Shown here in pieces: positions 8,427 to 16,778 of a stretch of DNA of 64,000 bases. The notes beneath the pieces are model-generated. The model did not search any database and was not told the origin of the DNA. It worked only from the letters and a program-made list of their open reading frames with translations. A program made the position numbers and the translations under genes. The DNA is from Chryseobacterium gleum (GTDB taxonomy: Bacteria; Bacteroidota; Bacteroidia; Flavobacteriales; Weeksellaceae), in NCBI RefSeq assembly GCF_900636535.1, contig NZ_LR134289.1, forward strand, positions 2,294,001 through 2,358,000, given 5' to 3'. Each line of letters begins with the position of its first letter. The first letter of the stretch is position 1.

Positions 8427-9452
8427 TCAATTACTACTCTTTTTATCAAACAAATATTTGCCTTCTTGTATTTCGAGATAGTCGATTACAAAATGCACAA
8501 CTTTTCTGGCATCCTTCAGGACTTCTGGTGCTAGTCCAGGCACTTTAAATTGATTAATCTCTGAATTATAATTAATCATTTCACTATCAAAATTTTCAAT
8601 CCCTTTTGGTTTACGTAATCTACAGTAAGGATTTATAATACTTAGATTTAAGGTTTCATTCAAGTTCCAGGAATTCTCAATATTTTTATTATAGAAATCT
8701 TTGTGCTTGTAATATAAGTTAGTTAAAATCACTAAGTCTACATTATTGTAATCAGCAGGGTCGCAAAAAGAACCATTAGTAAACAGACCTTCGGGGCCGT
8801 TAAGATAACCTACCCAGCTCTGCATATCCTCTCTATCACCACAGCATATTAATAAAATATTGATCTCATTTTCTTTTGATAAATCATTAAATTTTTCGTG
8901 CGCGTTAATCAGAAAATCTTTAAGATTATTATCCATACTTTTTAACTCAGAATGTTCTTTCAGAGATTTACCTTGCTTTATTAAACCTTCATCTATCGCA
9001 TTGGAAAGTATTGACATTATGTCTAGCCTATTGTCAAGTCGACCATAAGTTTGATATTTGAAAGATTCTGTATTTTGTACCTTCTCTCTATTAGTAAAAG
9101 CCGCACATTTTACTTCAATATTGTATGTGAAATTGTTAGACTGAAATTTAACGTCTACATCTTTTTGATTTTTAGGGTTTACTTTAGCTTCGACCCTGAA
9201 ACCATTTTTCTCACAAAAATAATTTGCAACTGCCAGCTCACAGGCACTTTGAATATAAGCTTTTTCGTCAAATTTTGCTTTTTTTAGCTGTAACTTATTT
9301 CCCCAGAGATCCTTGAAATCTCTATTGGATATAAACTGTTTAATTTTTGAAACAGATTCAATAAATTCATCAAAATAAATATTTCCGGAATTTTTTGCAA
9401 TTTTAAGGTAATGACCATCCGGTACATTTAATTCATTAAATTCTTCTCTCAT
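8427..9452 (-). CDS. PD-(D/E)xK nuclease-like protein
   Basis: 341 residues from the ATG at 9452; the frame continues to a GTG at 9500 but the ATG fits better. Residues 70-116 look like a PD-(D/E)xK core: CELAVANYFC (Glu72), QKDVDVKF (Asp98/Asp100) and NIEVKCAAF (Glu113-x-Lys115). The rest is unfamiliar. The same ELAVAN-x-YC-x-KNG-x-V signature recurs in the protein at 55209-56612, so the two belong to related nuclease-like groups. It lies in the run of defence-type genes. The function is not established; a restriction or abortive role is inference. Confidence 0.6.
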   Translation of the reverse strand: MREEFNELNVPDGHYLKIAKNSGNIYFDEFIESVSKIKQFISNRDFKDLWGNKLQLKKAKFDEKAYIQSACELAVANYFCEKNGFRVEAKVNPKNQKDVDVKFQSNNFTYNIEVKCAAFTNREKVQNTESFKYQTYGRLDNRLDIMSILSNAIDEGLIKQGKSLKEHSELKSMDNNLKDFLINAHEKFNDLSKENEINILLICCGDREDMQSWVGYLNGPEGLFTNGSFCDPADYNNVDLVILTNLYYKHKDFYNKNIENSWNLNETLNLSIINPYCRLRKPKGIENFDSEMINYNSEINQFKVPGLAPEVLKDARKVVHFVIDYLEIQEGKYLFDKKSSN

Positions 9453-9542
9453 GAAGTGGCAATTAGTTTTGGATTTTAAGAAAATAACTTTTAGAATCAC
9501 TGGGAAAGTGACTCTTAGATTTAGAGTGAATGACTTAGTTTG

Positions 9543-10073
9543 CTAAAGTCTCGCAAAGAAATATGCAAGATCAAAGATTTCAATTTCTTGTTTTTGATTA
9601 TTAATATCATCAATATATATTCTCAAATCACCAACTCTTGTTAAAACACCTTCCATTTCTTTCTTATCGTCATACCAAGAAGTTGAATAAACTACATATA
9701 ATTCTTTACCAACAACAGTTTCAAAATCAGCTTTTTTTACACTAAAGGGATCAAGAATATATTTATTAAAAATAAATAGAAAGTCAAATTCAAAGTACAT
9801 ATTATCGTAGAACCAATCTTTTACTGAGAGTCTAAGTTTATTACCATGCAAAGAATGATCTATAATATGTTCGTACCCAAAACGATATTCTTTTGGCTTT
9901 GGAGCATTAATCCTTAAAAGAACGACTGACTTTTCTTGGAAAATGATTCTGAATGGGCTTTTCTCTACTTGCTTTATAGAATCATGTTTCTTGATAACTG
10001 AGCAAAAACAATTGAAATCCTGATCAATTTTTAAATTATTTCTTCTCAAGAATTCAATAATGGAATGTTGCAT
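9543..10073 (-). CDS. Hypothetical protein
   Basis: A 176-residue soluble protein with mixed alpha and beta character and no recognisable motif. It begins with a helical segment (MQHSIIEFLRRNNLKID) and ends in FDLAYFFARL. It is followed by the PD-(D/E)xK gene about 90 bases downstream in the same direction. A terminator-like hairpin upstream at 10104-10132 separates it from the 40-residue gene, so it likely starts its own unit. I cannot assign a function. Confidence 0.55.
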   Translation of the reverse strand: MQHSIIEFLRRNNLKIDQDFNCFCSVIKKHDSIKQVEKSPFRIIFQEKSVVLLRINAPKPKEYRFGYEHIIDHSLHGNKLRLSVKDWFYDNMYFEFDFLFIFNKYILDPFSVKKADFETVVGKELYVVYSTSWYDDKKEMEGVLTRVGDLRIYIDDINNQKQEIEIFDLAYFFARL

Positions 10074-10103
10074 AACGTAAATTATTAGTTTTTTATAAAT
10101 TTA

Positions 10104-10132
10104 CAAAAAAAGCCTGAATAGATATTCAGACT
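10104..10132 (-). terminator. Rho-independent terminator after the 40-residue gene
   Basis: On the minus strand a 9-bp stem (AGTCTGAAT with ATTCAGGCT, one G-U pair) with a 4-base loop is followed by seven T. It lies just after the stop of the small gene at 10153. Confidence 0.6.
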
Positions 10133-10152
10133 TTAGAATGTTTTAAACAGAG

Positions 10153-10275
10153 TTATTTTTTAGGTGTAGAAGGCTTACTACTTCCTCCACTTGAAGTTTT
10201 AGCAGGATTGTTTCCCCTATTTCCTCCAGAAGGATTTCCTGTTTTACTTGGCCAGTTTTTGTTTGAATTACTCAT
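10153..10275 (-). CDS. Small Gly/Ser/Asn/Lys-rich protein
   Basis: A 40-residue reading frame, too short for most gene finders. The composition is low-complexity and basic (SNKNWPSKTGNPSGG and later SSGGSSKPSTPKK), with no hydrophobic segment. A terminator hairpin follows the stop. Such short disordered proteins occur scattered in Bacteroidetes genomes, but I know no function. The good fit between stop and terminator is the main support that it is transcribed as a gene. Confidence 0.5.
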   Translation of the reverse strand: MSNSNKNWPSKTGNPSGGNRGNNPAKTSSGGSSKPSTPKK

Positions 10276-10399
10276 TATTTTAATTTGTTTTAGTGCCTAC
10301 TACTTTTAACGTCGATGTTGGGCTAGTTTTGACATGATCATGTAATCGAAATACGTGCCAAATGTTAAAAAAAGTTAAAATAAGAAATTATTTTAGGAG

Positions 10400-11101
10400 C
10401 TATCCATTATAATCAAAATCAGCCAATGGATGTTTTACTCTTTCAGCGGTCGGAATTAGAGAATTGAATCTTATTATAACTTTAATTACCTGCTCAATTA
10501 GAAGAAGTTGTTCTTTACCAGTAATATTATTAGGTTGGTTTTGAATCAATTCTAATTTAACTTTTGACTTATTTATTACGGAAGTGTTATCTTCAATTTC
10601 TAAACTATGATTCGGCTTAGTGTGAATTCCAAAATTGTGCATTGTATTTCGCAAATAGAAAAAATAGATAATCACATCTCTTTCATAAGCTGTAATACCT
10701 GCAAAAAAGGAAATCATACTTAATAACTTTTCAAAAGTCTCCTTTATAGAAGTTTTATTAATTGTATTAGCCCTTGCCTCAAAGTGCTTTGCTATAGCTC
10801 TAAAGTTGGTTTCAATGGAAATAAACAGAGCATTATAAAAGGCATCTTTAATGAATCCATTAAAATTATGATCTAGATCAACCAGATCATTTTCTACAAA
10901 TCCTTCCCAAATATTTTCTTGAAGATATTTAATATCACTTAAGTGTGTCGATAATTTAAGAGCAATCAGGTAATTTTGAATGCTTGATGCAATAGCATCC
11001 ATTGTTATGTTTCTAACATCTTCCAGATCACCGTGATTATTATTAGAAGATGCAAAATTTAGTAATTTCGATACTAGTTCAATCTTTTCGTCAAATTCCA
11101 T
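10400..11101 (-). CDS. Helical protein, possibly HEPN-like
   Basis: A 233-residue, almost wholly helical soluble protein. Near residue 150 it has FYLRNTMHNFGIH, which recalls the RN-x-H motif of several HEPN-type RNase families, though the spacing (R-x3-H) is one short of the usual R-x4-6-H. It is in the same strand and neighbourhood as an AbiU2-like HEPN gene and a DUF6236-like gene. A toxin or RNase role is weak inference. It could equally be a structural or regulatory helical protein. Confidence 0.5.
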   Translation of the reverse strand: MEFDEKIELVSKLLNFASSNNNHGDLEDVRNITMDAIASSIQNYLIALKLSTHLSDIKYLQENIWEGFVENDLVDLDHNFNGFIKDAFYNALFISIETNFRAIAKHFEARANTINKTSIKETFEKLLSMISFFAGITAYERDVIIYFFYLRNTMHNFGIHTKPNHSLEIEDNTSVINKSKVKLELIQNQPNNITGKEQLLLIEQVIKVIIRFNSLIPTAERVKHPLADFDYNG

Positions 11102-11162
11102 AGATAGTTTTTTAATTTTTATATTTTATTTATTTCAATCCGCTTTACTTCAAATACGAAAG

Positions 11163-12152
11163 TTATCTGAGTTTTTTGTCTACTAAAGCAAGATATTTCA
11201 TTCCTGATTGGTCAAAGACATTTTCCGTTTTTTCAATTTTCATCGCGGAATATACAGCATTTGCAAATCCTGGTAATCCCCAAAGCATAGATTTTAAATC
11301 TCCGGTGGCTACAATTCCTTGCGTGGCACCAATAATCCCACATACTGATCCGAAAATAATATTTCCTATTTGACTCTCTCCCATTTTTGCGGTTAGCTCA
11401 CCTTTTCTAATCACCAATTCTCTGATCTTTTCGTTAAATAAATCTGTCCCCTCTATTACTGTGGGATCAAGCACAAGTAATTCAACTCTGCTTGTAAAAG
11501 CATCTAACAGATCACCATGCTTCTCCTTGAAGCGCAACATTTTATCTAACTTTATATTTTGTGGAAATGGGATCAAACTTTCTAAAATCGTCTGCCTTTT
11601 TTTTTGGTTTTTTAGATTTTTAATACTGTAAAACCTTGACCTTAAATTATCAGTCATAGGAATTCTGTTCGTCTTAGCTCCAATTATGGTAGCTACGAAC
11701 TTCATTAATTGATCTGCCGTTTTTGTTTCCACTGCATACCAATTTCCCTCTGCTCTACTGGCAAGCCCTAAATTTTCAAGACTATAGAAGACATTATCAT
11801 CAAACTTATCAGCGTGTATTCTGGCAGAAGAAAACTTCTGAGAATGCACTAAATTCCTTTGACTATTATAGAATCGATTTTGTGCTTTTTCAAGTGAATT
11901 TTTATTCTTCTCAATCTCGGTAACGAAAGGTTTTGTTACTTCCCAAGGTTCATCAAATATCTCAATAGGATTTATAGGAACTATCAGAGACATTCTAACA
12001 AGCTCCATCATAAACGGGTCATAATTCCGTTCTGGTTGCCAAAGATATTCCTGAGGTACAATCGCAGCAATATCCTTGTAATAAAGAAGAGTTCTTATAG
12101 TCCAGTCATTATCCGGTACATTGATATAAGGGTAATATAAAATATCACTCAT
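11163..12152 (-). CDS. DUF6236-like protein
   Basis: A 329-residue protein opening with YYPYINVPDNDWTIRTLLYY and IAAIVPQEY, the signature I associate with the DUF6236 family, of unknown function and often found in accessory islands. Residues 265-295 contain a Gly/Ala-rich, weakly hydrophobic segment (IIFGSVCGIIGATQGIVA) that might contact a membrane. The leader just upstream consists of three tandem copies of AAAAACT, an A-rich leader of the type that aids translation in Bacteroidetes. It is followed by the 233-residue helical protein, about 60 bases on. Confidence 0.6.
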   Translation of the reverse strand: MSDILYYPYINVPDNDWTIRTLLYYKDIAAIVPQEYLWQPERNYDPFMMELVRMSLIVPINPIEIFDEPWEVTKPFVTEIEKNKNSLEKAQNRFYNSQRNLVHSQKFSSARIHADKFDDNVFYSLENLGLASRAEGNWYAVETKTADQLMKFVATIIGAKTNRIPMTDNLRSRFYSIKNLKNQKKRQTILESLIPFPQNIKLDKMLRFKEKHGDLLDAFTSRVELLVLDPTVIEGTDLFNEKIRELVIRKGELTAKMGESQIGNIIFGSVCGIIGATQGIVATGDLKSMLWGLPGFANAVYSAMKIEKTENVFDQSGMKYLALVDKKLR

Positions 12153-12192
12153 AGTAATTAGTTTTTAGTTTTTAGTTTTTACAATAATTTGG

Positions 12193-12876
12193 TTATTCTT
12201 TATCTAAGTCATTTCTTTTTTTAACCTGTTCGTCATGATGGTCATTAATTATGGCAAATAAATCTTTCATATTCCAAAGGTTTGTAAACATAAAAGTGGA
12301 ATTATTAAATCCAGAATTAAAGCGGTTATAGATTCCCTCCGCAATATCAGAAAGTTGCTTTATTTCAGCGAGGCTTTCAACTTCTATCTCACCAAGTTTA
12401 TCAGGATCGAAGTGAGCATAATAAGAGTCTCGTCTTGCTTTAATTTTCTCAACCAAAAACTCCGCCTGATTAATCTCTTCTCTGGAAATAGCAATAGCAT
12501 TTTTAATATCTGCTTTATGTTTAAACAGATAGTCATATTCACCTTCACTACCATTTTCAGAAAGCTTACGATTTTTAGTCAGCATCTCTTTGAGTTCTTC
12601 GTCAAAATCGCTGTTTTCTAACTTATTCATCAATTTTTTCAGGCTGCGTTTTTCATCCTGAACAAACAGTTTAGACAATGTTAGTGTTGCAAAGGAATAA
12701 GCTAGTGCTACATAATGCCCTAAAAAATAACTAAAAGGAGCAATTTTTTCTCTGCTTTCATTATTTTGCTCAATAATCTCGTCAATATTTGAAGTGCAGA
12801 TAACTAGATCACGAATCATAATTTGGAAATACTGCATAAAGCTATTCAGCTCATCTTTTGTAAAAATATTTTTCAT
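12193..12876 (-). CDS. AbiU2-like HEPN protein
   Basis: 227 residues from the ATG at 12876; the frame extends to a TTG at 12915, but that would overlap the upstream gene's stop. The protein is all-helical and carries ARRDSYYAHFD near residues 148-158, the R-D-x4-H motif of HEPN RNases as in the AbiU2 group (Arg149, Asp150, His155). HEPN proteins of this type act as RNA-cutting toxins in abortive infection or toxin-antitoxin pairs. The 57-residue protein encoded just upstream (stop 24 bases before this ATG) could be its partner. Catalysis is inferred from the motif only. Confidence 0.65.
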   Translation of the reverse strand: MKNIFTKDELNSFMQYFQIMIRDLVICTSNIDEIIEQNNESREKIAPFSYFLGHYVALAYSFATLTLSKLFVQDEKRSLKKLMNKLENSDFDEELKEMLTKNRKLSENGSEGEYDYLFKHKADIKNAIAISREEINQAEFLVEKIKARRDSYYAHFDPDKLGEIEVESLAEIKQLSDIAEGIYNRFNSGFNNSTFMFTNLWNMKDLFAIINDHHDEQVKKRNDLDKE

Positions 12877-12899
12877 TAAACTAATATAAAAAATTGTTT

Positions 12900-13073
12900 T
12901 TAGTTGTTTCTCCAAACATTTACATCCGTGTAGACAAGCTTTTTCAGCTCATTAAATCGAGTATCATCCAGATCTTTTCCGCAAATGACTTCATGCAAGA
13001 CCCCCGCGTAATCTTTAATTTCTTGGTTAACAATTTTTGCAACTGTTTCCAGTTGATCTTCTGTAAGATTTAT
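12900..13073 (-). CDS. Small protein with apparent ATA start
   Basis: An open frame of 57 codons after three consecutive TAA stops, with no ATG, GTG or TTG at a sensible place. The natural start is ATA at 13071-13073, giving (M)NLTEDQLETVAKIV and ending in NVWRNN. The composition is that of a real acidic helical protein (Glu, Asp and Lys-rich with regular Leu/Val). It ends 24 bases before the AbiU2-like gene. The start may be a true AUA, a mutated ATG or a sequencing error. I do not recognise the family. Confidence 0.4.
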   Translation of the reverse strand: MNLTEDQLETVAKIVNQEIKDYAGVLHEVICGKDLDDTRFNELKKLVYTDVNVWRNN

Positions 13074-13150
13074 ATTTTTATTTTATTATTATCTAGGTTG
13101 ATAATCTTTAAGGTTTAGTTATAGATTTGTTACAGTATTAAAGAATTTTT

Positions 13151-13990
13151 TTACAATTTTAGTCCAGCTGCAATACCTAATCCAAAGAATCTTTTTCCTT
13201 GATATGCCCAAGCATCTGCATTACTTCCTGTCATAAAATCATATCCATAACTAAAAATAATTCCTATATCATTTCTTGCAATCGTTAAACCTGCTGAAGG
13301 AGAAAGAACAAGATTACTTGGATTATAAGTAGTAACAACTTTTTTCTTCAGCGGTTCTTTTCCCAAGCTTGCTGATGAGAATCCGAATGAAGCTCCGGGA
13401 GTTACCGACCAGCTGGTACTTGACCTGTGTGAAAAAGTTGTCCAACCCCATGAATATCCAACAGAAAAACCCAAATTAATATTCCCAGTTACGACATTAG
13501 CAGAGTACTGATTATTATTATAGTCGACAACTGAAGGTCTAACTTTTACACCTATAGCGTTAATTCCGACAATAACGGTCTGGTAATGCAGAGTAATGCT
13601 TCTTGTAGGATCGCCCACTTTATCTCTACTCAATTTCACAAGTTTAAGTTTATTAGGAGTAGCTGCATTAATAATTCTTTCCTGACCGTAACAGGGATCT
13701 ACTGCGCCTTTAGCATCAGAGCCTCCTTTATCATGCTCTATTTGCCAAGGGTCAATAAATAATTCTCCATCCTTATTGGTTACTAAACATTTAAAAGATT
13801 TATTTAAGGCAGGACAAAAACTGTAATTAGTCGTAGTACCGTCAGTAATCACATACCCTTGATCATTTAAATCTTTCAATTTTTCTTTAGAAATGTGATA
13901 ACGAAATTTGAGTCTGTAGCTGCTAGTTTGTGAATGTAAAAAAGTGATCATGCTGAAAAGCATAAACAATCCCAGAATAATTGTTTTCAT
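13151..13990 (-). CDS. Secreted, probable outer-membrane beta-barrel protein
   Basis: 279 residues with a signal peptide (MKTIILGLFMLFSMITFLHSQ, cleavage after about 20). The C-terminal half consists of alternating hydrophobic and polar strands rich in Gly, Tyr and Ser (SVGYSWGW, FGFSSASLG, GIIFSYGYDF, FFGLGIAAGLKL), as in small outer-membrane barrels. The N-terminal third is polar with two Cys-containing segments. No specific family recognised. It starts from its own -7 box and is divergent from a membrane-protein gene. Confidence 0.65.
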   Translation of the reverse strand: MKTIILGLFMLFSMITFLHSQTSSYRLKFRYHISKEKLKDLNDQGYVITDGTTTNYSFCPALNKSFKCLVTNKDGELFIDPWQIEHDKGGSDAKGAVDPCYGQERIINAATPNKLKLVKLSRDKVGDPTRSITLHYQTVIVGINAIGVKVRPSVVDYNNNQYSANVVTGNINLGFSVGYSWGWTTFSHRSSTSWSVTPGASFGFSSASLGKEPLKKKVVTTYNPSNLVLSPSAGLTIARNDIGIIFSYGYDFMTGSNADAWAYQGKRFFGLGIAAGLKL

Positions 13991-14024
13991 GTTTTATTAG
14001 TTTTTTGGTTATGAGGTAAATATA

Positions 14025-14032
14025 CAAATATA
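14025..14032 (-). promoter_or_regulatory. -7 promoter box for the secreted protein gene
   Basis: Minus-strand TATATTTG fits TAnnTTTG and lies 35 bases before the ATG at 13990. No -33 TTTG at 19-21 bp is evident, so the call rests on one element. Confidence 0.35.
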
Positions 14033-14157
14033 AGTTCTCAAAATAGAGAAATTTTCATATCCAAATTACGAACTAACTTAATGTTATTAAAATTAAAATA
14101 TTTCTACTTTTAAACTAATAAATTACAAATACAAAACAATTTTAAAACGAAATAAAC

Positions 14158-14892
14158 ATGAACAGACAAAGATTAATCCGAAAATTAAGAATTATTAATC
14201 ATAAGTTGAATAAAAAATACATTCCAGTAGAGGATAAGCCGTTTGTGAAAATTGCCGAATTAACAGCTATATTGCCTGCACTTGGATTATTTTATTTGTG
14301 GCATTATTTTGATTTATTAGGAATTAGCTACTATCGATATTTCAATCTGTCGGACGCAATTGCTGTACTATATGAAAACCTAATGTTAATGATTTTAATT
14401 GGAGTGTTATTCTCACCAGGAATCGTCTGTTTGTTGCTGACTGACTTAAAGTCAAGAAGCAAAGGTTTATCAATAATTACATTAATTGTAATTATCGTAT
14501 TATTAATTTGTGGTTTCGGTGTACTAATCAATATGTACAAATTTGCTACGCCAGTAAATATTGTTTTTATAACAATTATCACTATTTCCAGCTATGTTTA
14601 CTTTTTTGAAAGTCGAAATCTTGGATTTTGGATGCATTTAGCATTCGCATTTATCTATATGTACGCAACCGCTGCACAGGAAGCAAAGTATATATTAAAA
14701 GAAAAACCAAAATTTACAATATACTTAAAGCAACACTCGGAGCAACCAATTCTTACGGAGGAAAGTAGTACAAGGTTCTATCTTTATAAGACTTCTAATT
14801 ACTATTTTATAAAAGATGAAAAAGAAAATAAAATATTTGGATATTCAATATCAACTCAGGAAGAAACAGTTGTTGTACCACTAACCAGATAG
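14158..14892 (+). CDS. Integral membrane protein, unknown function
   Basis: 244 residues with about five hydrophobic segments: roughly 40-60 (IAELTAILPALGLFYLWHYF), 72-98, 103-123, 130-145 and 155-168, followed by a soluble C-terminal tail of about 70 residues. The N-terminus is strongly basic (RQRLIRKLRIINHKLNKK), so it should stay in the cytoplasm. No motif suggests an enzyme or transporter. It is divergent from the secreted barrel-like protein and is followed by the promoter of the first structured RNA element. Confidence 0.6.
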   Translation: MNRQRLIRKLRIINHKLNKKYIPVEDKPFVKIAELTAILPALGLFYLWHYFDLLGISYYRYFNLSDAIAVLYENLMLMILIGVLFSPGIVCLLLTDLKSRSKGLSIITLIVIIVLLICGFGVLINMYKFATPVNIVFITIITISSYVYFFESRNLGFWMHLAFAFIYMYATAAQEAKYILKEKPKFTIYLKQHSEQPILTEESSTRFYLYKTSNYYFIKDEKENKIFGYSISTQEETVVVPLTR

Positions 14893-14940
14893 TATTAATG
14901 TAATTGTCAGTCCTTCGGATTTTTTTGATCCACTTAAGAC

Positions 14941-14971
14941 TTTGCTCCATGAAGTATTCTTAATATATTTG
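14941..14971 (+). promoter_or_regulatory. Consensus Bacteroidetes promoter upstream of RNA element 1
   Basis: A -33 TTTG at 14941-14944 and a -7 TATATTTG at 14964-14971 are separated by 19 bp, a full match to the Bacteroidetes vegetative consensus. Transcription should start near 14977, about 75 bases before the structured RNA element and about 360 bases before the transglutaminase-like gene. Confidence 0.65.
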
Positions 14972-15050
14972 TGGTAAACAAAAAATAAAAAAAGTATAAG
15001 AATAAATAAATCTTAAATACATATAAAAACATTGCGTTAAGCAGTTATTT

Positions 15051-15196
15051 TCTAAACTCAAATACTGGTACTATAAGAATTCTAAGAAAATGTAACTGCA
15101 AGATTCGCCCTTCTGGGGCGTGTTTTGCTGCATTTCTTAGAGGGATTATACCAGTATCCTGAGTTTAGAGTGTCAGTTAATTCACGCTCTTTTTTT
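15051..15196 (+). ncRNA. Structured RNA element 1 (long interrupted hairpin with 3' tail)
   Basis: A hairpin of stacked stems: P1 TCTAAACTCA (15051-15060) with TGAGTTTAGA (15160-15169); P2 TACTGGTA (15063-15070) with TACCAGTA (15149-15156); P3 near CTAAGAAAATG with CATTTCTTAG; GCAA with TTGC; and an apical CGCCC/GGGCG hairpin (15106-15120). Between P1 and P2 lies an asymmetric loop AA/TCC. Thirteen bases after P1 comes CACGCTC (15183-15189) and a T7 run; CACGCTC can pair with GGGCGTG (15116-15122) of the apical arm. The same architecture occurs at 21740-21875. It may be a leader regulator of the downstream operon or a free small RNA. I do not recognise an Rfam family. The rest of the 442-base gap holds A-rich leader sequence and a short weak frame (from 15232). 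Confidence 0.6.
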
Positions 15197-15334
15197 ATGC
15201 CCAAAAACTACAACCAAAAACTAAAAATATAATGAAAATCCCTGAAGTAATATTGGACGGAATCACCGTAATACTACGGTATCAATTTAAAATGACATCC
15301 AGTAATATTGCAATAAAAAAACAAAACACAAATT

Positions 15335-16768
15335 ATGCGAAACAGTACAATTTCTATTATACTGCTGTATTTTAGTACAGGATTATCCGCTCAGATTCCA
15401 AATCTGCCGACAGGACCAAGTGCATCGACTTCCCCAATTCAAAATTATTCTGAAATATCTTTCAGAAACAATTCTACGTCAAAAAATACGGTATCCATTC
15501 CCTCAGTTAATAATTCTTCAAGAAAGTCAGAAATTGAAAGAAGAAACTGGGAAATGCAGCAAAACGATTTTAAAATCGTAGAGAAAGAAAATCGAGAGAA
15601 AGAGCAAAAACAGTTTGAACAAAAAGTAAATAATCTAGAAATTTCCGGTTATAATCTGCCATCACTATCAGCTAATTCAGGAACTAACTTCTATTATGAT
15701 GCCTTGTCTCAACTTAATAATTTAGATCAAAGCAATTATTCATTAGCTGAAGCGAATTTCATTGTTGAAAATGCTTATTCTGAAAGGAAGCTACACTATT
15801 CTAATTTCAAAGCCAACATTTCAAAAATAGCTTCTCAGGTTTTGCAAAAAATGAAATCCGGAAAGGTGACCCCAGTCGATAATACTCTGAAAAACATTGC
15901 TTTGTTTAAGCATTTCTCAAAGAATTACAAATATGATTTTGATGATTTTATGGGAAAGAAAGAATGGAACAAAATGTTTGTTTCCAAATTACTAAAAACA
16001 GGAAAAGGACAATGTCACTCAATGCCTCTACTTTATTTGATGGTAGCAGAATCAATCGGGGCAGATGCTTCATTGGCTATGGCTCCCAATCATACGTATA
16101 TCCGTTTCAAAGACGATGATAATCAATGGCAGAATATAGAATTGACTAATGGAATCCTTAGTACAAATGCTATGATTTTAGAATCCGGTTACATTGGCTC
16201 CGAAGCCTTACTGAATGATGTCTATATGAATAGTTTAAGTAAAAAACAGCTTATGTCATTGTTATATGCAGACTTAGCCAATGGCTATATTCATAAGTAC
16301 GGAATGGATGAATTTGTCGGAAAAGCATTGGATAAATCTCTTGAACTTTATCCCAATAATATGTATGCTAATTTACTTAAATCAATGTATCAGCAGGCGC
16401 GATTTGAATATGTAGCAGCAGAATTAGGAATTCAAAATGTAGAAAATCCTGCAGAACTTGAAAATATAAAATATTTCCCGAAAGGTCTGGAACTTTTAAA
16501 AGAAACAAAGATGCAGTTCAACAATATCGACCAGCTCGGATTCAAATTTATGCCAGATGGAGCTTATTCAGAATGGTTGAGCAATATGAACCGTGAAGCC
16601 AACAAACAAAGGAGCGAAGAGCTTGCCGAGAAAATTCGTCTTACCAATTTAGAAAAACAGAGAAAAAAGAAGGAAGAAGAACAAAAGAAATTGGAGGAAG
16701 AGCGTAGAAAAGCAAAAGAGAAAAAAAGAGAGGAGGAAAAAAATAAACCTAAACCTCTTCTAACATAA
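15335..16768 (+). CDS. Exported transglutaminase-like (papain-fold) protein with TPR part
   Basis: 477 residues. Signal peptide residues 1-20 (ending GLSAQ). After a low-complexity Ser/Asn-rich and charged section, residues 200-285 hold a transglutaminase-like core: GKGQCHSMPLLY (Cys about 228), MAPNHTYIRF (His about 249) and a following acidic strand (IELTNG). Residues 300-360 look like TPR helices. The last 60 residues are an extreme Glu/Lys/Arg coiled coil. It is 10 bases from a paralogue and then the RHS-core toxin, all in one operon. Family members are proteases or cross-linking enzymes; here a role in toxin processing or release is inference. Confidence 0.7.
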   Translation: MRNSTISIILLYFSTGLSAQIPNLPTGPSASTSPIQNYSEISFRNNSTSKNTVSIPSVNNSSRKSEIERRNWEMQQNDFKIVEKENREKEQKQFEQKVNNLEISGYNLPSLSANSGTNFYYDALSQLNNLDQSNYSLAEANFIVENAYSERKLHYSNFKANISKIASQVLQKMKSGKVTPVDNTLKNIALFKHFSKNYKYDFDDFMGKKEWNKMFVSKLLKTGKGQCHSMPLLYLMVAESIGADASLAMAPNHTYIRFKDDDNQWQNIELTNGILSTNAMILESGYIGSEALLNDVYMNSLSKKQLMSLLYADLANGYIHKYGMDEFVGKALDKSLELYPNNMYANLLKSMYQQARFEYVAAELGIQNVENPAELENIKYFPKGLELLKETKMQFNNIDQLGFKFMPDGAYSEWLSNMNREANKQRSEELAEKIRLTNLEKQRKKKEEEQKKLEEERRKAKEKKREEEKNKPKPLLT

Positions 16769-16778
16769 AAACATCAAG

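Noticed and set aside
8860..9287. Plus-strand frames opposite the nuclease-like gene
   Set aside because: They are antisense shadows of a longer frame with clear PD-(D/E)xK motifs.
12156..12180. Tandem AGTTTTT repeats as a variable-number switch
   Set aside because: Only three units and in an A-rich leader (minus strand) of the kind normal for Bacteroidetes translation starts.
15051..15196. Retron-type msr/msd RNA
   Set aside because: No reverse transcriptase gene is near either RNA element, and the layout (long hairpin plus 3' pairing) does not show the flanking a1/a2 repeats of retrons.
15232..15375. 47-codon frame starting MKIPEVILDG before the transglutaminase-like gene
   Set aside because: It overlaps the next gene's start by 41 bases in another frame and its second half has no coding character; kept only as a note.
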